A DNA stretch of 64,000 nt, from the NCBI GenBank assembly GCA_019459525.1, contig JAIBEY010000022.1:1-64000 (forward strand), read 5' to 3'. Each line of letters starts with the position of its first letter. The first letter of the stretch is position 1. Source of the stretch: Prolixibacteraceae bacterium (lineage in GTDB: Bacteria > Bacteroidota > Bacteroidia > Bacteroidales > Prolixibacteraceae). Below are positions 1 through 7,113 of the stretch, in pieces. The position numbers and the translations under genes were made by a program. Under the pieces are notes generated by a model that was not told the DNA's origin, did not search any database, and saw nothing but the letters and a program-made list of their open reading frames with translations.

Positions 1-180
1 CCGGTTAAAATTTCGGCGTAACCGGACATTGAGCTGTCACGGATAAGGTCAACGGGGTGCATGTCAGTTTCATGCCCGAAATGGGCAATCCATGAAACTG
101 AACGCATCCGAAGGAAACAAGCCACGAAAAGCGAGTTCCCCTTTACCGTTCCGTGAAGCGTAAATAACTTTGTCTGCAAT
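1..180. repeat. Conserved leader repeat, copy A
   Basis: This stretch is nearly identical to 6482-6665, upstream of ardC. The shared core runs from the GAGCTGTCACGGAT block through the GTTTCATG...CATGAAAC inverted repeat to CCTTTACCGTTCCGTGAAGC. The two copies differ by a few substitutions, a replaced ~20-bp segment near 110-140 and one indel near the left end. Read on the minus strand it would be the leader of a gene that lies left of the window, possibly a second ardC-like gene (inference). From 181 to 422 I see only AT-rich DNA leading to the next gene, with TAAATTTG at 392-399 resembling a Bacteroidota -7 box but no convincing -33 partner. Confidence 0.8.
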
Positions 181-422
181 TTAAAATGGAGTGATTTATA
201 TATATACAATTCACTGGAAATAAGGCTGTAAACTCTTCTTTGAAATTATTTAACTGCTGAGGTATTTTAGGTCTTTATTTATGCTCCGTTTTTTCATACT
301 CATAATACCAACAACTTGCTCTTTTTAAAGAATTTTCGATTTTTTTAAACAGTATTATATTCACTCACATACATCCTACTGTATTTTTACATAAATTTGA
401 GAATATAGTAAAACGACAAACA

Positions 423-1427
423 ATGGCTATTTCAAAGCATCCATTCGGAAGATATCAGGTTATTGACAGGGAACTTGGGAGAAAAGACTGGTTAAAAACA
501 AAGGAATTAAGAGAAACAATCGAAGAAGAACTATCTATTGTTGTTTCTGAGAGAATGATTAATGAAGACATCAATGCCATGAAGGACGACCCGCTTCTTG
601 GTTATTTCGCCCCTATTGAATACAACAAAAATAAAAAAGCCTATTACTATACGGATAAAAGCTATACGATTAAAGCTTTTGGATTAAAAGATGGAGATAT
701 TAATGCTTTAATGTTCTATGCTAAAACCATAAATCAATATAAAGAATACGAGGTATTTAAAGATTTCACCAATGCCATTGAAAAAGTTCTTGATGCTGTA
801 ACAATCAGAAAAGGACTAACTAATAAGGAACACGCACGAACAGTTGTACAAACTGAGAGAACGCCAAAGTTAACCGGCAGTGAATTAATTCCTTTAATTG
901 TTCATGCTCTGGATATGAATCAGGTAATCGAATTTGAATATCAAAAATTTGAAGATACTGTACACAAACTGGTCAAGCTACAACCCCATTTGTTAAAGGA
1001 AGACAGACACCGATGGTATGTTTTAGGCAGAATTAAGGGTCATGATGATCCGACAACGGTATATGCGTTGGATAGGATTTTGGCGGCTAAAATCTTGGAA
1101 GAAAAGTTTGAACCAGCAGAATTTGATTTTGATCAATATTTTGCCCATTCATTTGGTATTACAGTAACTAATGATGAACCTGTTGATGTCATACTATCGT
1201 TTACTCCCTTTCAGGGTAATTATTTGAAAACATTAAAAATTCATCATACTCAAGTAACACTAATTGACAATGAGACAGAATACCGGATTTCAGTCCGGGT
1301 TACACCCTCCTGGGAGTTTTACGAAAAGATTCTTGGCTACGGACACAGCGTAAAGGTTGTTTCACCTGAGATAATTATTGAAGAAGTAAAAAACAAAGCG
1401 GCACTAATAACCAAATTATATCAATAA
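423..1427 (+). CDS. WYL-domain transcriptional regulator
   Basis: The protein has an N-terminal DNA-binding region (about residues 1-90, with an HTH-like stretch around LRETIEEELSIVVSERMI), then a WYL domain (about 155-240, with HRWYVLGR and TVYALDRI) and a C-terminal WCX-like extension (about 250-330). WYL proteins sense ligands, often nucleotides or nucleic acid, and many regulate DNA-damage, phage-defence or mobile-element genes. At 334 aa it has normal length for the family. It opens a plus-strand gene set that runs to 4597 and is the likely regulator of that set (inference). The start is the ATG at 423; no strong Shine-Dalgarno is visible, which is usual in Bacteroidota. Confidence 0.88.
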   Translation: MAISKHPFGRYQVIDRELGRKDWLKTKELRETIEEELSIVVSERMINEDINAMKDDPLLGYFAPIEYNKNKKAYYYTDKSYTIKAFGLKDGDINALMFYAKTINQYKEYEVFKDFTNAIEKVLDAVTIRKGLTNKEHARTVVQTERTPKLTGSELIPLIVHALDMNQVIEFEYQKFEDTVHKLVKLQPHLLKEDRHRWYVLGRIKGHDDPTTVYALDRILAAKILEEKFEPAEFDFDQYFAHSFGITVTNDEPVDVILSFTPFQGNYLKTLKIHHTQVTLIDNETEYRISVRVTPSWEFYEKILGYGHSVKVVSPEIIIEEVKNKAALITKLYQ

Positions 1428-1509
1428 GCCTCAAAAAATATTTGATCACGAAGTTCCATTGCGTGATGCCTTACTTTATTTGTATCATCAGAATCATAAA
1501 AGCAAAGAA

Positions 1510-2217
1510 ATGAAAACAAAAAATCTCGGAATATTCCTCATTTTGCTCATATTAACGGGCTGTGCATCAATCCCCAAAGAGATAGTAACATTATCCCAGA
1601 CACTGGGCAACGATTTAAAAGTCCTGCATAATTCACACATGAGTACGGTACAGATTTATTTTGGAAAGATCAAGTACGACATCAATTCATTCATTGATGA
1701 GAAATATGCTCCTTTTATTATTCACTATGCCCTAAAATCAGAATTGGCGAATTATAAACAGGGCAAAACTTCCCTATATGGTACAATTGAGGTTGCCGGA
1801 CAAAAAGAAGGCCAAAAGGAAGCCAATGATGCCTTAACCGTGATGATGGATTTTCAGGAAGCTGCCCGTAAACAAATTGAGTCTAAAAGAGAAGAACTAC
1901 TATCTCCAATACTAAAACAGGAAGCAGAAATCAAGGAAGCAGTAAATCGTTCTTATGAGAATGTACAATATGCCAACTCATCCATTACGGCTTATCTGCA
2001 ATCCATCCGGAAAGTAAAGGAGGCGCAGCAACAAGCTCTTTCAATGGTCGGACTTGGAAGTGCAGACACCCTCGTAACAAAATCTCTTGTAAAACTTTCG
2101 GAACAAGTTGAAAAAGCGGTGAAAACCGGAAAAGAAATTGACATTCAAAGCGATGACGCATATAAACAACTTGAGAAGGTAGCAAATCAAATTAAGGAAA
2201 TAACTAATAAAAAATAA
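1510..2217 (+). CDS. Predicted coiled-coil lipoprotein, function unknown
   Basis: The ATG at 1510 gives a clean lipoprotein signal peptide: a positive start, a Leu/Ile-rich core and the lipobox LTGC, with Cys near residue 18. A longer reading from a TTG at 1459 would put the signal peptide internally and is less likely. The mature protein (about 217 aa) is rich in Glu, Lys and Gln and probably mostly helical, with heptad-like stretches around residues 110-230. It should be lipid-anchored in an envelope membrane. It is separated by only 5 bp from the next gene, so the two are probably cotranscribed. I do not recognise the family. Confidence 0.75.
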   Translation: MKTKNLGIFLILLILTGCASIPKEIVTLSQTLGNDLKVLHNSHMSTVQIYFGKIKYDINSFIDEKYAPFIIHYALKSELANYKQGKTSLYGTIEVAGQKEGQKEANDALTVMMDFQEAARKQIESKREELLSPILKQEAEIKEAVNRSYENVQYANSSITAYLQSIRKVKEAQQQALSMVGLGSADTLVTKSLVKLSEQVEKAVKTGKEIDIQSDDAYKQLEKVANQIKEITNKK

Positions 2218-2222
2218 ACAAG

Positions 2223-2507
2223 ATGGCAGAAAACAGATTTACCGATTTATTTGCACAGGCAGATGCCGCATTTAATGGATTGTATCAAAAAGAATTGAAT
2301 AATTTATTAGGGCTGTCAAAGTCAGAAATTGATGCGATTACTCCCGGGACAACCGATCTCCAGACATATTCTGTCCTTATAAAAGTTGTAGAAAAAGCAT
2401 CAAAAGATAATATCAGTCAGGCTGAATTGATTGATCATATCAAAAACCTTGGAGAAGTTGCAGTTAAAATCGCAAAGAAGATACCCAGTTTTGCAGCATT
2501 GCTGTAA
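2223..2507 (+). CDS. Small helical protein, function unknown
   Basis: This 94-aa protein has no signal peptide or membrane segment. It looks like a compact helical protein, with amphipathic helices around LFAQADAAFNGLYQKEL and a C-terminal helix containing IKNLGEVAVKIAKKI. It starts 5 bp after the lipoprotein gene and ends 28 bp before the phospholipase-like gene, so it belongs to the same transcript. A cytoplasmic partner of the neighbouring proteins is possible, but I do not recognise a family. Confidence 0.65.
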   Translation: MAENRFTDLFAQADAAFNGLYQKELNNLLGLSKSEIDAITPGTTDLQTYSVLIKVVEKASKDNISQAELIDHIKNLGEVAVKIAKKIPSFAALL

Positions 2508-2535
2508 TTGATACTAATTTTCAAAATTCCTATTT

Positions 2536-3510
2536 ATGGCAAGCGGACTTACACATATTTTACTGACGAAAAAACTACAGGATAAGTTTGAGGACGGACA
2601 GTTGAAAAACATCCTTGCATTTGCTGCCGATACCTTTCAGGTCGGCGCAGTTGCTCCTGATCTTCCTTATGCAAGCATTGCGGATAATGATTTCTTCTTT
2701 TCTAACGAAAGCCCACTGGCCGATGACTTTCATTATAGATTAACCAACCAGATGCCTTTACAATCCTTCCGGAAGTTGAGATCATTGAGAGGGCAGATTG
2801 GAGAGGAACTCCATTTCCATTTGTTCTCATTTTTCCTTGGATATACGTCTCATGTTCTTGCCGATGGAATAATTCATCCGTTTGTAAGGGACAAAGTCGG
2901 CGAATACATAGATAACCAGGCTGAACACAGATCGCTGGAAATGCAGCTTGATGTTCTTTTTTTCGAAGAACTTACAAAAAAATCAGGATTTGCTGCGGAA
3001 TTGAACTATACCAATGTTCACGATGAAATTTCCAATTTTTTGGCGCTGGAATTTAACGATGAAATCATTAAAACTTTCAGTGAAATGATAGAAACCGTTT
3101 ATGGACAGCAATGTTCCGTCGATAAAATTCAAGGCTGGATTAAAGGACTTCACCGGATGTTTGAAGTTGCAGAAGGCGACCATCCCAGATTTTACCGAAA
3201 CCTTAAAGCCAATTCCTTCACATTCCGTAACCGTGAAGATATAGATATTGATAGAGCTGTTACACTCCGGAAACCCAAAGACCGGGATGTAAATTTTCTG
3301 AAAGTCGGAGGGATCAATTTTCTCCATGATTGTATCCCTCAATATTATAATCGTTTTGTGCTGGTGGCTGCAAAAGCATATGAATACGTATTTAAGGATG
3401 GACAGGAACTTAATGAAAGCGATATCCCTCCCATTAATCTGGACACCGGACGGCTTCTTCCTGCAAATGATTTAAACACAATACCCGAATTTTGGAAAAA
3501 CATGAATTAA
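2536..3510 (+). CDS. Zinc-dependent phospholipase C-like protein
   Basis: The protein follows the pattern of the zinc-dependent phospholipase C family. It has an N-terminal THILLTKKL segment, then AVAPDLPYASIAD with a candidate metal-binding Asp, then the signature GYTSHVLADGIIHPFVRD followed by an H...E stretch. These supply the His/Asp ligands of a trinuclear zinc site. There is no signal peptide, unlike classical secreted phospholipases C, so it probably acts in the cytoplasm and its substrate is unknown. Proteins of this shape in Bacteroidota are usually annotated as zinc-dependent phospholipase C family. It sits 1 bp before the next gene in the operon. Confidence 0.72.
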   Translation: MASGLTHILLTKKLQDKFEDGQLKNILAFAADTFQVGAVAPDLPYASIADNDFFFSNESPLADDFHYRLTNQMPLQSFRKLRSLRGQIGEELHFHLFSFFLGYTSHVLADGIIHPFVRDKVGEYIDNQAEHRSLEMQLDVLFFEELTKKSGFAAELNYTNVHDEISNFLALEFNDEIIKTFSEMIETVYGQQCSVDKIQGWIKGLHRMFEVAEGDHPRFYRNLKANSFTFRNREDIDIDRAVTLRKPKDRDVNFLKVGGINFLHDCIPQYYNRFVLVAAKAYEYVFKDGQELNESDIPPINLDTGRLLPANDLNTIPEFWKNMN

Positions 3511-3511
3511 T

Positions 3512-3964
3512 ATGAAACAAGTAATTATTCTATTCATTGGACTTTGGCTCTTCTGCTCATACGGATTTGCCCAATCGCAAACAAAAAACAAAGAATTACA
3601 GGAGTTCGTAATTGATCTTTCTTCTGCAAACACGAAACTTAAGGGAAAATTATTGCTGTTCGGGCCCTATAAGAATGATTTATCATCATTGACGTATGAT
3701 AAATATCTTCAATTATTAAAAGAAAACGAGTCTGTGTCAGATAAAGGGATTGCTGAAGAAATCCGAAAAGCTGATCAACATCTTTTTGCAACAAACAAGA
3801 ATTCTTTTTTGATTGCAATTTACTCCAAAGAACTCAAGGCCGTTTTATTTGATGATGCAAATTCTGCTTTTATTGATTCGGTTAAACCCATTGGAAATGG
3901 TGAGAAGTTCCCTAATCTAAGTGAATTTGTAAGTAAGTCGGGATTTATTACTACTAACAAATAA
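3512..3964 (+). CDS. Small secreted protein, function unknown
   Basis: The 150-aa product begins with a typical signal peptide (MKQVIILFIGLWLFCSYGFAQ), so the mature 129-aa protein is exported. No cysteines or known motif stand out in the mature part. It begins 1 bp after the phospholipase-like gene and ends 12 bp before the endonuclease gene. The tight packing suggests a job linked to the nuclease, for example a chaperone or inhibitor, but that is only positional inference. Confidence 0.65.
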   Translation: MKQVIILFIGLWLFCSYGFAQSQTKNKELQEFVIDLSSANTKLKGKLLLFGPYKNDLSSLTYDKYLQLLKENESVSDKGIAEEIRKADQHLFATNKNSFLIAIYSKELKAVLFDDANSAFIDSVKPIGNGEKFPNLSEFVSKSGFITTNK

Positions 3965-3976
3965 TATTGGTATAAG

Positions 3977-4597
3977 ATGAAAACATTCAGGATCGGACTA
4001 TTATTCTGCCTCGTACTTTTTGTATATAGCTCTACCTTTTCACAACTAATTGTTGACAAAGGGATTTACAAAGCAAACTTCAGCAATACATACCACGAAC
4101 CCAAATATGTCAGCTATTATCTTAATAAAGGTGGTGGTGACTGCAACAGGGACAAGTTCTCTTTCAAAAATGATGATAATCGTCTTGAATCTGCAACAGA
4201 TCAAGACTATAAAGGAAGTCATTATGACAAAGGACATTTGGCAAATGCAGAAGACTTTGCTTTTGATTGTGTGAAAGATGAGCTTACTTTCAGGTATTAT
4301 AATTGCCTGCCCCAAACTACAAATCTGAATCGCGGCATTTGGAAATCAAAAGAAACACAAATCAGGGAATGGTCTCAAAAAGAGAAGTTATACATTATTT
4401 GTGGTGGATTCTTTGGCAATAAAAAAATTGGTAAAATCACAGTGCCGTCCTATTGTTGGAAGGTGGTACAATCTGTTTCTTCCAAGAAAGTACTCTTCTG
4501 CGGATGGTTTAGTAATACAGACAAGGCAACTCTTGAAGAAATAACGGTGGATGAATTGGGGAAACGACTGAACTCACGAATAGTTTTACTGCAATAA
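3977..4597 (+). CDS. Secreted DNA/RNA non-specific endonuclease (NUC family)
   Basis: The protein has a signal peptide (about residues 1-22) and the core of the beta-beta-alpha-metal NUC endonucleases. The catalytic motif appears as YDKGHLANAEDF, a DKGH variant of the usual DRGH with the general-base His. The metal-binding Asn region follows at NCLPQTTNLNRGIW. These enzymes cut DNA and RNA without sequence specificity using Mg2+, normally outside the cytoplasm. At 206 aa it is compact but complete. It is the last gene of the WYL-headed operon. A role in nutrient scavenging, competition or attack on incoming DNA is possible; the sequence does not decide between them. Confidence 0.85.
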   Translation: MKTFRIGLLFCLVLFVYSSTFSQLIVDKGIYKANFSNTYHEPKYVSYYLNKGGGDCNRDKFSFKNDDNRLESATDQDYKGSHYDKGHLANAEDFAFDCVKDELTFRYYNCLPQTTNLNRGIWKSKETQIREWSQKEKLYIICGGFFGNKKIGKITVPSYCWKVVQSVSSKKVLFCGWFSNTDKATLEEITVDELGKRLNSRIVLLQ

Positions 4598-4724
4598 TTT
4601 GAATCCGTTTTAACCGGCATTTTCTTTTGTCGACCAATATATTTAGCACAAACATTTTTGTAATTGTTTTTGACTTGAAGTCATTTCCTTCAATTAAACT
4701 TGCGAATAGTAAGATCGAAACGAA

Positions 4725-4748
4725 CAAAAAAGGGGCTTTTCAGCCCCT
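4725..4748 (-). terminator. Intrinsic terminator of the methylase gene
   Basis: Read on the minus strand, AGGGGCT-GAAA-AGCCCCT forms a 7-bp stem with a GAAA loop followed by a run of T. The stem overlaps the TAG stop codon of the methylase-like gene. On the plus strand it could also help stop transcription from the endonuclease gene. Confidence 0.85.
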
Positions 4749-5442
4749 AAAATTCAAATAACAACTGCTGCGATGCAGCCTGTTTTTTGACGATTTCTTC
4801 TTTTTTCTCTGGCAATCTCAAAACCAGATAACTTTCTTCTTTGGTTATTTCCCTAATATATGGAACTGCCTTCTCCGGATGGAGTTCTATCCTCCAGCCT
4901 CCGTAAAAACGGTTCATCAGGGTATCCATCCAGCAGACTTCGCCCAAAAGCCCATTCAGGCATAGGTTAATCAAACACATCATGGCACAAGTGCGGTCAA
5001 TATCTGCACCAAAGAATAACGAATTTCTGCTTACCCTTGCTGCTGCAAGTAACATCCGACCGGAGCCGCAACAACAATCAGAAACTTTCTCCCCAAAACC
5101 TGCCGGATTCAATATCCGGGCCATCATATCGCATATTGGCTCCGGGGTGAAAAACTGTCCATTCCTGCCATAGCTTAAGTATTCCATGTAAAAATCACCA
5201 AAACCATCTTTAAGCCCGTCTCCGTTATTGTCCATTTCCATGACCAGTGAACCAAAAGCTTCAGTCATCAGGTAGGCATCCGGTTTTTCATAGCTTCGGA
5301 CGATTTCATGGTAGCGATCTTCCTTTGCTCCCAATGACAAAGCGCAAACCACCATTTCCAAAAAATCATCGAACACGGAATGCAAACCATATTTATAGCC
5401 GATTTGCAGGATATACTGTGAAAAACTTTTAAACTGTTCCAT
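4747..5442 (-). CDS. N-6 DNA methylase-like SAM-binding protein
   Basis: The protein has GRNGQFFTPEPICDMMARIL, typical of the entry to type I (HsdM-like) N6-adenine methyltransferase domains. SAM-binding motif I follows as CCCGSGRMLLAA, then GADIDRTCAMMCLINLCLNG. The catalytic [DN]PPY/F motif expected further on is not seen; the region instead reads CWMDTLMNRFYGGW. At 231 aa it has no specificity partner nearby. Such short methylase-like proteins are common on Bacteroidota conjugative elements, where they may bind SAM without methylating, or may protect the element. It lies 56 bp downstream of ardC on the same strand. Confidence 0.75.
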   Translation of the reverse strand: MEQFKSFSQYILQIGYKYGLHSVFDDFLEMVVCALSLGAKEDRYHEIVRSYEKPDAYLMTEAFGSLVMEMDNNGDGLKDGFGDFYMEYLSYGRNGQFFTPEPICDMMARILNPAGFGEKVSDCCCGSGRMLLAAARVSRNSLFFGADIDRTCAMMCLINLCLNGLLGEVCWMDTLMNRFYGGWRIELHPEKAVPYIREITKEESYLVLRLPEKKEEIVKKQAASQQLLFEF

Positions 5443-5483
5443 ATATTGAATCTTTAATTGTTTCTAACTGTGAAATTTTGAGA

Positions 5484-5513
5484 TAAAAAAAGCGAAGGCT
5501 AAACTGCCTCCGC
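5484..5513 (-). terminator. Intrinsic terminator of ardC
   Basis: On the minus strand GCGGAGGC-AGTTTA-GCCTTCGC pairs over 8 bp with one G-U pair and is followed by seven T. It overlaps the ardC stop codon, so the methylase gene may be transcribed partly by read-through or from its own promoter. Confidence 0.75.
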
Positions 5514-6413
5514 CAACGGTCTAACCAGTACCTTACTGGCTGTCGGGATTGGATTTGATTGATGCTCCAGAATATAATCAACAGCCTTTTGCGCCTGTGA
5601 GGAAGCTATCAACAACATCTTTTTATCTTCTTTGAATTTGCCAATCCAGCTTTTAATGTAGGCAGTGCAGTTGTCTATCGTGGCATTTTGAATCCCGGTC
5701 ATGTAACATAGGTAGGCGGCTCCTAATTCGGCAACCAGTTCTTCCTGGCTATAATCCTGAGAACCGAACTTGTGATCATTTAGCTTTTCATGCCTTCCAG
5801 TCCTGTTAACGTGTCCAGTACTATGGACTACCTCATGGTAAAGTGTCGAGTAATAATGTTCGTCCCTGAAAAAAGTCCGCGGGTTTGGCATCCCGACATA
5901 ATCACCAGTTGGTGAATAAAATGCGTGTGACTGGTCAAGCCTGATTTCAGGGCTATCGTACCAGAACTCGATTAACTGTTCAGCATCACCAATCGGATCA
6001 AACTGATGGTCATGGGCTTCAGTTGCCGGAATCTTGCTTTCATCAATTCCTTCGGTTTGTTTCAGGTTAAAAACAGTGTAATACCGAAGGAAAGGGATGT
6101 GGTCAATACTACCGTCTTTTTCTTCGGTATCTAGCAGCTTCCAAAACACAACAGGGAAACCTTTTTCGCCTTTCAAAACATGCCCACCCAATTCTTTGAT
6201 CTGGTTGAAGGTGAGAAAGAACGGGGAACCAAACTTATCTGCTACTGTCAAAAGCAACCAGAAATTAAAACCACGGTAAGCTTTTTTGTGAACCATGTTT
6301 TGCGGAAACCCGGTTTCAGCTCTCCAAGGCATCTGCCAAGGGACAACACCTGATTCAAGGCGTTCAATAATCAGGTTGGTAACCATTTCATAAATGTCAA
6401 ATGAAGTATTCAT
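5499..6413 (-). CDS. ardC: ArdC-like antirestriction protein
   Basis: The ATG at 6413 gives a 304-aa protein starting MNTSFDIYEMV, the usual start of this family; an upstream reading to 6524 runs into the conserved leader repeat and is rejected. The N-terminal half (about 1-140, with GVVPWQMPW and FWLLLTVADKFGSPFFLTF) matches the ssDNA-binding ArdC N domain. The C-terminal half carries the zinc metallopeptidase motif HEVVHSTGH followed by EELVAELGAAYLC. ArdC proteins ride into recipients with conjugated ssDNA and protect it from restriction. Pairing with a methylase-like gene fits a restriction-evasion module. Confidence 0.88.
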   Translation of the reverse strand: MNTSFDIYEMVTNLIIERLESGVVPWQMPWRAETGFPQNMVHKKAYRGFNFWLLLTVADKFGSPFFLTFNQIKELGGHVLKGEKGFPVVFWKLLDTEEKDGSIDHIPFLRYYTVFNLKQTEGIDESKIPATEAHDHQFDPIGDAEQLIEFWYDSPEIRLDQSHAFYSPTGDYVGMPNPRTFFRDEHYYSTLYHEVVHSTGHVNRTGRHEKLNDHKFGSQDYSQEELVAELGAAYLCYMTGIQNATIDNCTAYIKSWIGKFKEDKKMLLIASSQAQKAVDYILEHQSNPIPTASKVLVRPLAEAV

Positions 6414-6591
6414 GGGATAATGCTGCTGCCTTGCAGACTTGTTTTGGCACCCATCGATTAACTCGGGGAATATCTGGCACGCCGTTAAACTTAAATTTTT
6501 GGCGTACCAACATTGAGCTGTCACGGATCAGGTCAACGGGGTGCATGTCAGTTTCATGCCCCAAATGGGCAATCCATGAAACTGAACGCAT
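6397..6591 (-). CDS. Possible short leader ORF upstream of ardC
   Basis: A 64-codon frame starts inside the leader repeat and overlaps the ardC start by 17 bp. Its first 27 codons (MRSVSWIAHLGHETDMHPVD...) are also open in repeat copy A, where the differences are one F/L change and one silent change, but a 1-nt indel after that breaks the shared frame. It may be a leader peptide coupled to ardC, or simply the footprint of a conserved RNA or DNA structure. I lean only weakly towards coding. Confidence 0.25.
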   Translation of the reverse strand: MRSVSWIAHLGHETDMHPVDLIRDSSMLVRQKFKFNGVPDIPRVNRWVPKQVCKAAALSHEYFI

Positions 6592-6665
6592 CCGAAGGAC
6601 GTCCCGGTTTGCCGGGAAGCCCCTTTACCGTTCCGTGAAGCGATCAATAACTTTGTCGGAAATTT
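6482..6665. repeat. Conserved leader repeat, copy B (upstream of ardC)
   Basis: This is the second copy of the element at 1-180, in the same orientation. It contains the inverted repeat GTTTCATG...CATGAAAC with an inner CCC/GGG pair, and ends with CCTTTACCGTTCCGTGAAGC. It occupies the whole 5' region of ardC, so a cis-regulatory or structured-RNA role is likely (inference). Confidence 0.8.
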
Positions 6666-6775
6666 GAGTGTAACAAAAACCTTATAACAGATTTTTGTTA
6701 ACCGATTATATATGAACAAAAAAGGGGCAAAAAGCCATAGCCATCAACCAAAAAGACCTGTATTTATCAAATAAT

Positions 6776-6928
6776 ATGGGTTCTATACTTTTCAGTATAA
6801 TATGGGAATATACGAATGCGCGATGTCCTCTTGAAAAATCGTTGGAAGATATTTTCACTTATGAAGAGCTGATGTCAATTACCGAAGAAACTGGTTTTGG
6901 TGGAAGGAAAACTGTTTTTAAATTCTAA
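6776..6928 (+). CDS. Short ORF or gene remnant, function unknown
   Basis: A 50-codon frame starts at an ATG at 6776 and ends with GFGGRKTVFKF. The composition looks protein-like (SLEDIFTYEELMSITEETGF), but no family is recognised and there is no clear upstream signal. It may be the tail of a decayed gene at the border between the accessory block and the chromosome. The rest of 6666-7113 is AT-rich and holds nothing else I can name. Confidence 0.3.
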   Translation: MGSILFSIIWEYTNARCPLEKSLEDIFTYEELMSITEETGFGGRKTVFKF

Positions 6929-7113
6929 AATCTTATAATATATTTACGCTGTAGCATGGTTTTGTTATTTTGGATTTACCATTAAATTACTACTATTCAA
7001 TGGTCTAAAAAAACGCCCATACTGCGATTTATTCCTAAATGCGAATTTTACAGCACGTTCGTGAAGTGCTAAACGTTAATAAATTATTCCGATTCGAAAA
7101 AAAACCTTAAATC

